A DNA stretch of 23,497 bases from JBKGYG01 sp046546235 (GTDB lineage: Bacteria; Bacillota; Clostridia; Lachnospirales; DSM-24629). The position numbers were made by a program, and so were the translations under genes. Positions 22,456 through 23,497 of the stretch are shown in pieces. Below the pieces are notes generated by a model that worked only from the letters and a program-made list of their open reading frames with translations, did no database searches and had not been told where the DNA came from. The stretch spans positions 1-23,497 of the forward strand of contig JBKGYG010000026.1 in assembly GCA_046546235.1 (NCBI GenBank), written 5' to 3'. Within the stretch, counting starts at the first letter, position 1. Each line of letters starts with the position of its first letter.

Positions 22456-23497
22456 TCAATCTGATTTTTTGAATGCATTACAAAATACAGCTACAAGATT
22501 TGGATCAAATTGAGTTCCAGAACAACGAATTAATTCTGCAATTGCTTTATTATGACTTATAGGTTTTTTATATTTTCTTTCATGTGTCATTACATCATAG
22601 GCATCTATAATTGATATTATTCTAGACAACTTTGGAATTTCATCACCTTTTTTCCCTGATGGATATCCTTTTCCATCCCATCTTTCATGATGATATAGTA
22701 TGTAGTGAGCTATTTGAGCCAAATCTGGAGAAGATTGTACAATTCTATAACCTATCTCAGTATGATTTTTCATTGTTTCCCACTCTTCCCTAGTTAGTTC
22801 CCCAGGCTTATTAACAATATAATCACTAATAGCTACTTTACCTACATCATGTAAAAGGGCCAATAGCTTAAGATCGCTAATTTCATTCTCACTTAAATTC
22901 AATATTTTCCCAGTTTTTTCTGCAAGCTTGTGCATTCTATCTAAGTGCTCTTCAGTTTCTTGACAATTTTCATGCAAAGTTTCTTTTAATGATGATATAA
23001 AAGAACTTCTAAAACTATTGCGATCTAACAGTTTATTTCTATACATTCTATCTTCAGCATTTCTTATAATATGTAAAATATTCTCATCGGTTGATATCAT
23101 AGTAGCATGTCCCATAGATATACTAATTTTTAGCTTAAGCGTTGAGTTTTTGATACATTCTTCATTTATTTGATTACAAATTAACTCAACATTTTTTTCT
23201 GTTGTATTAGGTAACACTACAATAAATTCGTCTCCTCCCCATCTAGCTATAAGGTTATTTTCTCCACAAACATTATGCAATATATTACCAATTGACAGTA
23301 ATAGTTTGTCCCCTTCATAATGACCAAATACATCATTTGTTATCTTAAGGCCATTAACATCTCCGATTATTAGTGATAGAGGCATATTCGCCTTCGAACA
23401 GAGTTTTGAAATGTTGTCTTCAAAATATGCCCTATTATAAAGCCCTGTTAATTTATCTGTTTGCGCTGACTTTTGAACATTATTAAATAGGCGTACA
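22456..23497 (-). CDS. GGDEF / HD-GYP protein of cyclic-di-GMP signalling, 5' part outside the window
   Basis: The frame is open to the window edge (last full codon 23494-23496), so the start is not seen; the ATG at 23385 is internal. Visible order: end of a linker, then a GGDEF domain beginning TDKLTGLYNRAYFE, with DVNGLKITND and an intact WGGDEF. There is no RxxD inhibitory site five residues before it. An HD-GYP domain follows (LLALLHDVGKVAI; HHERWDGKGYPSG; SIIDAYDVMT), with metal and GYP residues all present. GGDEF domains make cyclic di-GMP and HD-GYP domains break it, so this may be bifunctional or one domain may only sense. Sensor domains are expected upstream. It ends 41 nt before the hydrolase start. 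Confidence 0.95.
   Translation of the reverse strand, partial: VRLFNNVQKSAQTDKLTGLYNRAYFEDNISKLCSKANMPLSLIIGDVNGLKITNDVFGHYEGDKLLLSIGNILHNVCGENNLIARWGGDEFIVVLPNTTEKNVELICNQINEECIKNSTLKLKISISMGHATMISTDENILHIIRNAEDRMYRNKLLDRNSFRSSFISSLKETLHENCQETEEHLDRMHKLAEKTGKILNLSENEISDLKLLALLHDVGKVAISDYIVNKPGELTREEWETMKNHTEIGYRIVQSSPDLAQIAHYILYHHERWDGKGYPSGKKGDEIPKLSRIISIIDAYDVMTHERKYKKPISHNKAIAELIRCSGTQFDPNLVAVFCNAFKKSD

Overview
The window comes from a low-GC, Gram-positive anaerobe of the class Clostridia. The DNA is strongly AT-rich, ribosome binding sites are strong AGGAGG-type, GTG and TTG starts are common, and intrinsic terminators sit between transcription units. The order acpS - nnr - alr - EndoAI-type antitoxin - mazF matches the Firmicute ndoAI/ndoA neighbourhood, and Rex and GatCAB fit the same group. 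A Lachnospirales- or Vallitalea-like lineage is my guess. Almost all intact genes are on the minus strand; the LysR gene is the only intact plus-strand gene.

Left end (1-1270) is a graveyard of accessory genes. It holds a truncated RelA/SpoT-like fragment (+) and, convergent with it, what looks like a broken type III toxin-antitoxin locus on the minus strand: an extended -10 promoter, two exact-length 36-nt repeats plus a partial third, a strong terminator, an RBS, and only the first codons of a ToxN/AbiQ-like toxin. A 53-aa HTH ORF and the two ends of a MASE3 sensor histidine kinase, frameshifted and internally deleted, follow.

1269-8028 has a zinc-ribbon/aminoglycoside 3-N-acetyltransferase-like fusion, then ligA-gatC-gatA-gatB as one probable operon. 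It encodes a divergent NAD-dependent DNA ligase and the glutaminyl/asparaginyl-tRNA amidotransferase. 8029-10985 is looser: an unannotated-size SHOCT-like 54-aa gene, yebC, and an AEC-family transporter, with AT-rich gaps.

10986-15419 is a compact minus-strand cluster: a coiled-coil protein of unknown function, acpS, nnr (NAD(P)HX repair), alr, a 57-aa antitoxin and mazF/ndoA. The antitoxin keeps only the MazF-binding C-terminal part of EndoAI and has no ribbon-helix-helix domain. Next come rex with a roughly 140-nt leader containing a two-stem inverted repeat, and a beta-propeller-like protein with a hydrophobic insert.

The right end (18020-23497) has a 23-bp REP-like tandem repeat, an amino-acid permease with two C-terminal universal-stress domains, a divergently transcribed LysR regulator with a near-consensus promoter, a membrane-anchored alpha/beta hydrolase, and the 3' part of a GGDEF/HD-GYP cyclic-di-GMP protein that runs off the window.

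No rRNA, tRNA, complete insertion sequence or true CRISPR array was seen. The most unusual items are the type III TA remnant at 162-435 and the RHH-less MazF antitoxin at 11335-11508.
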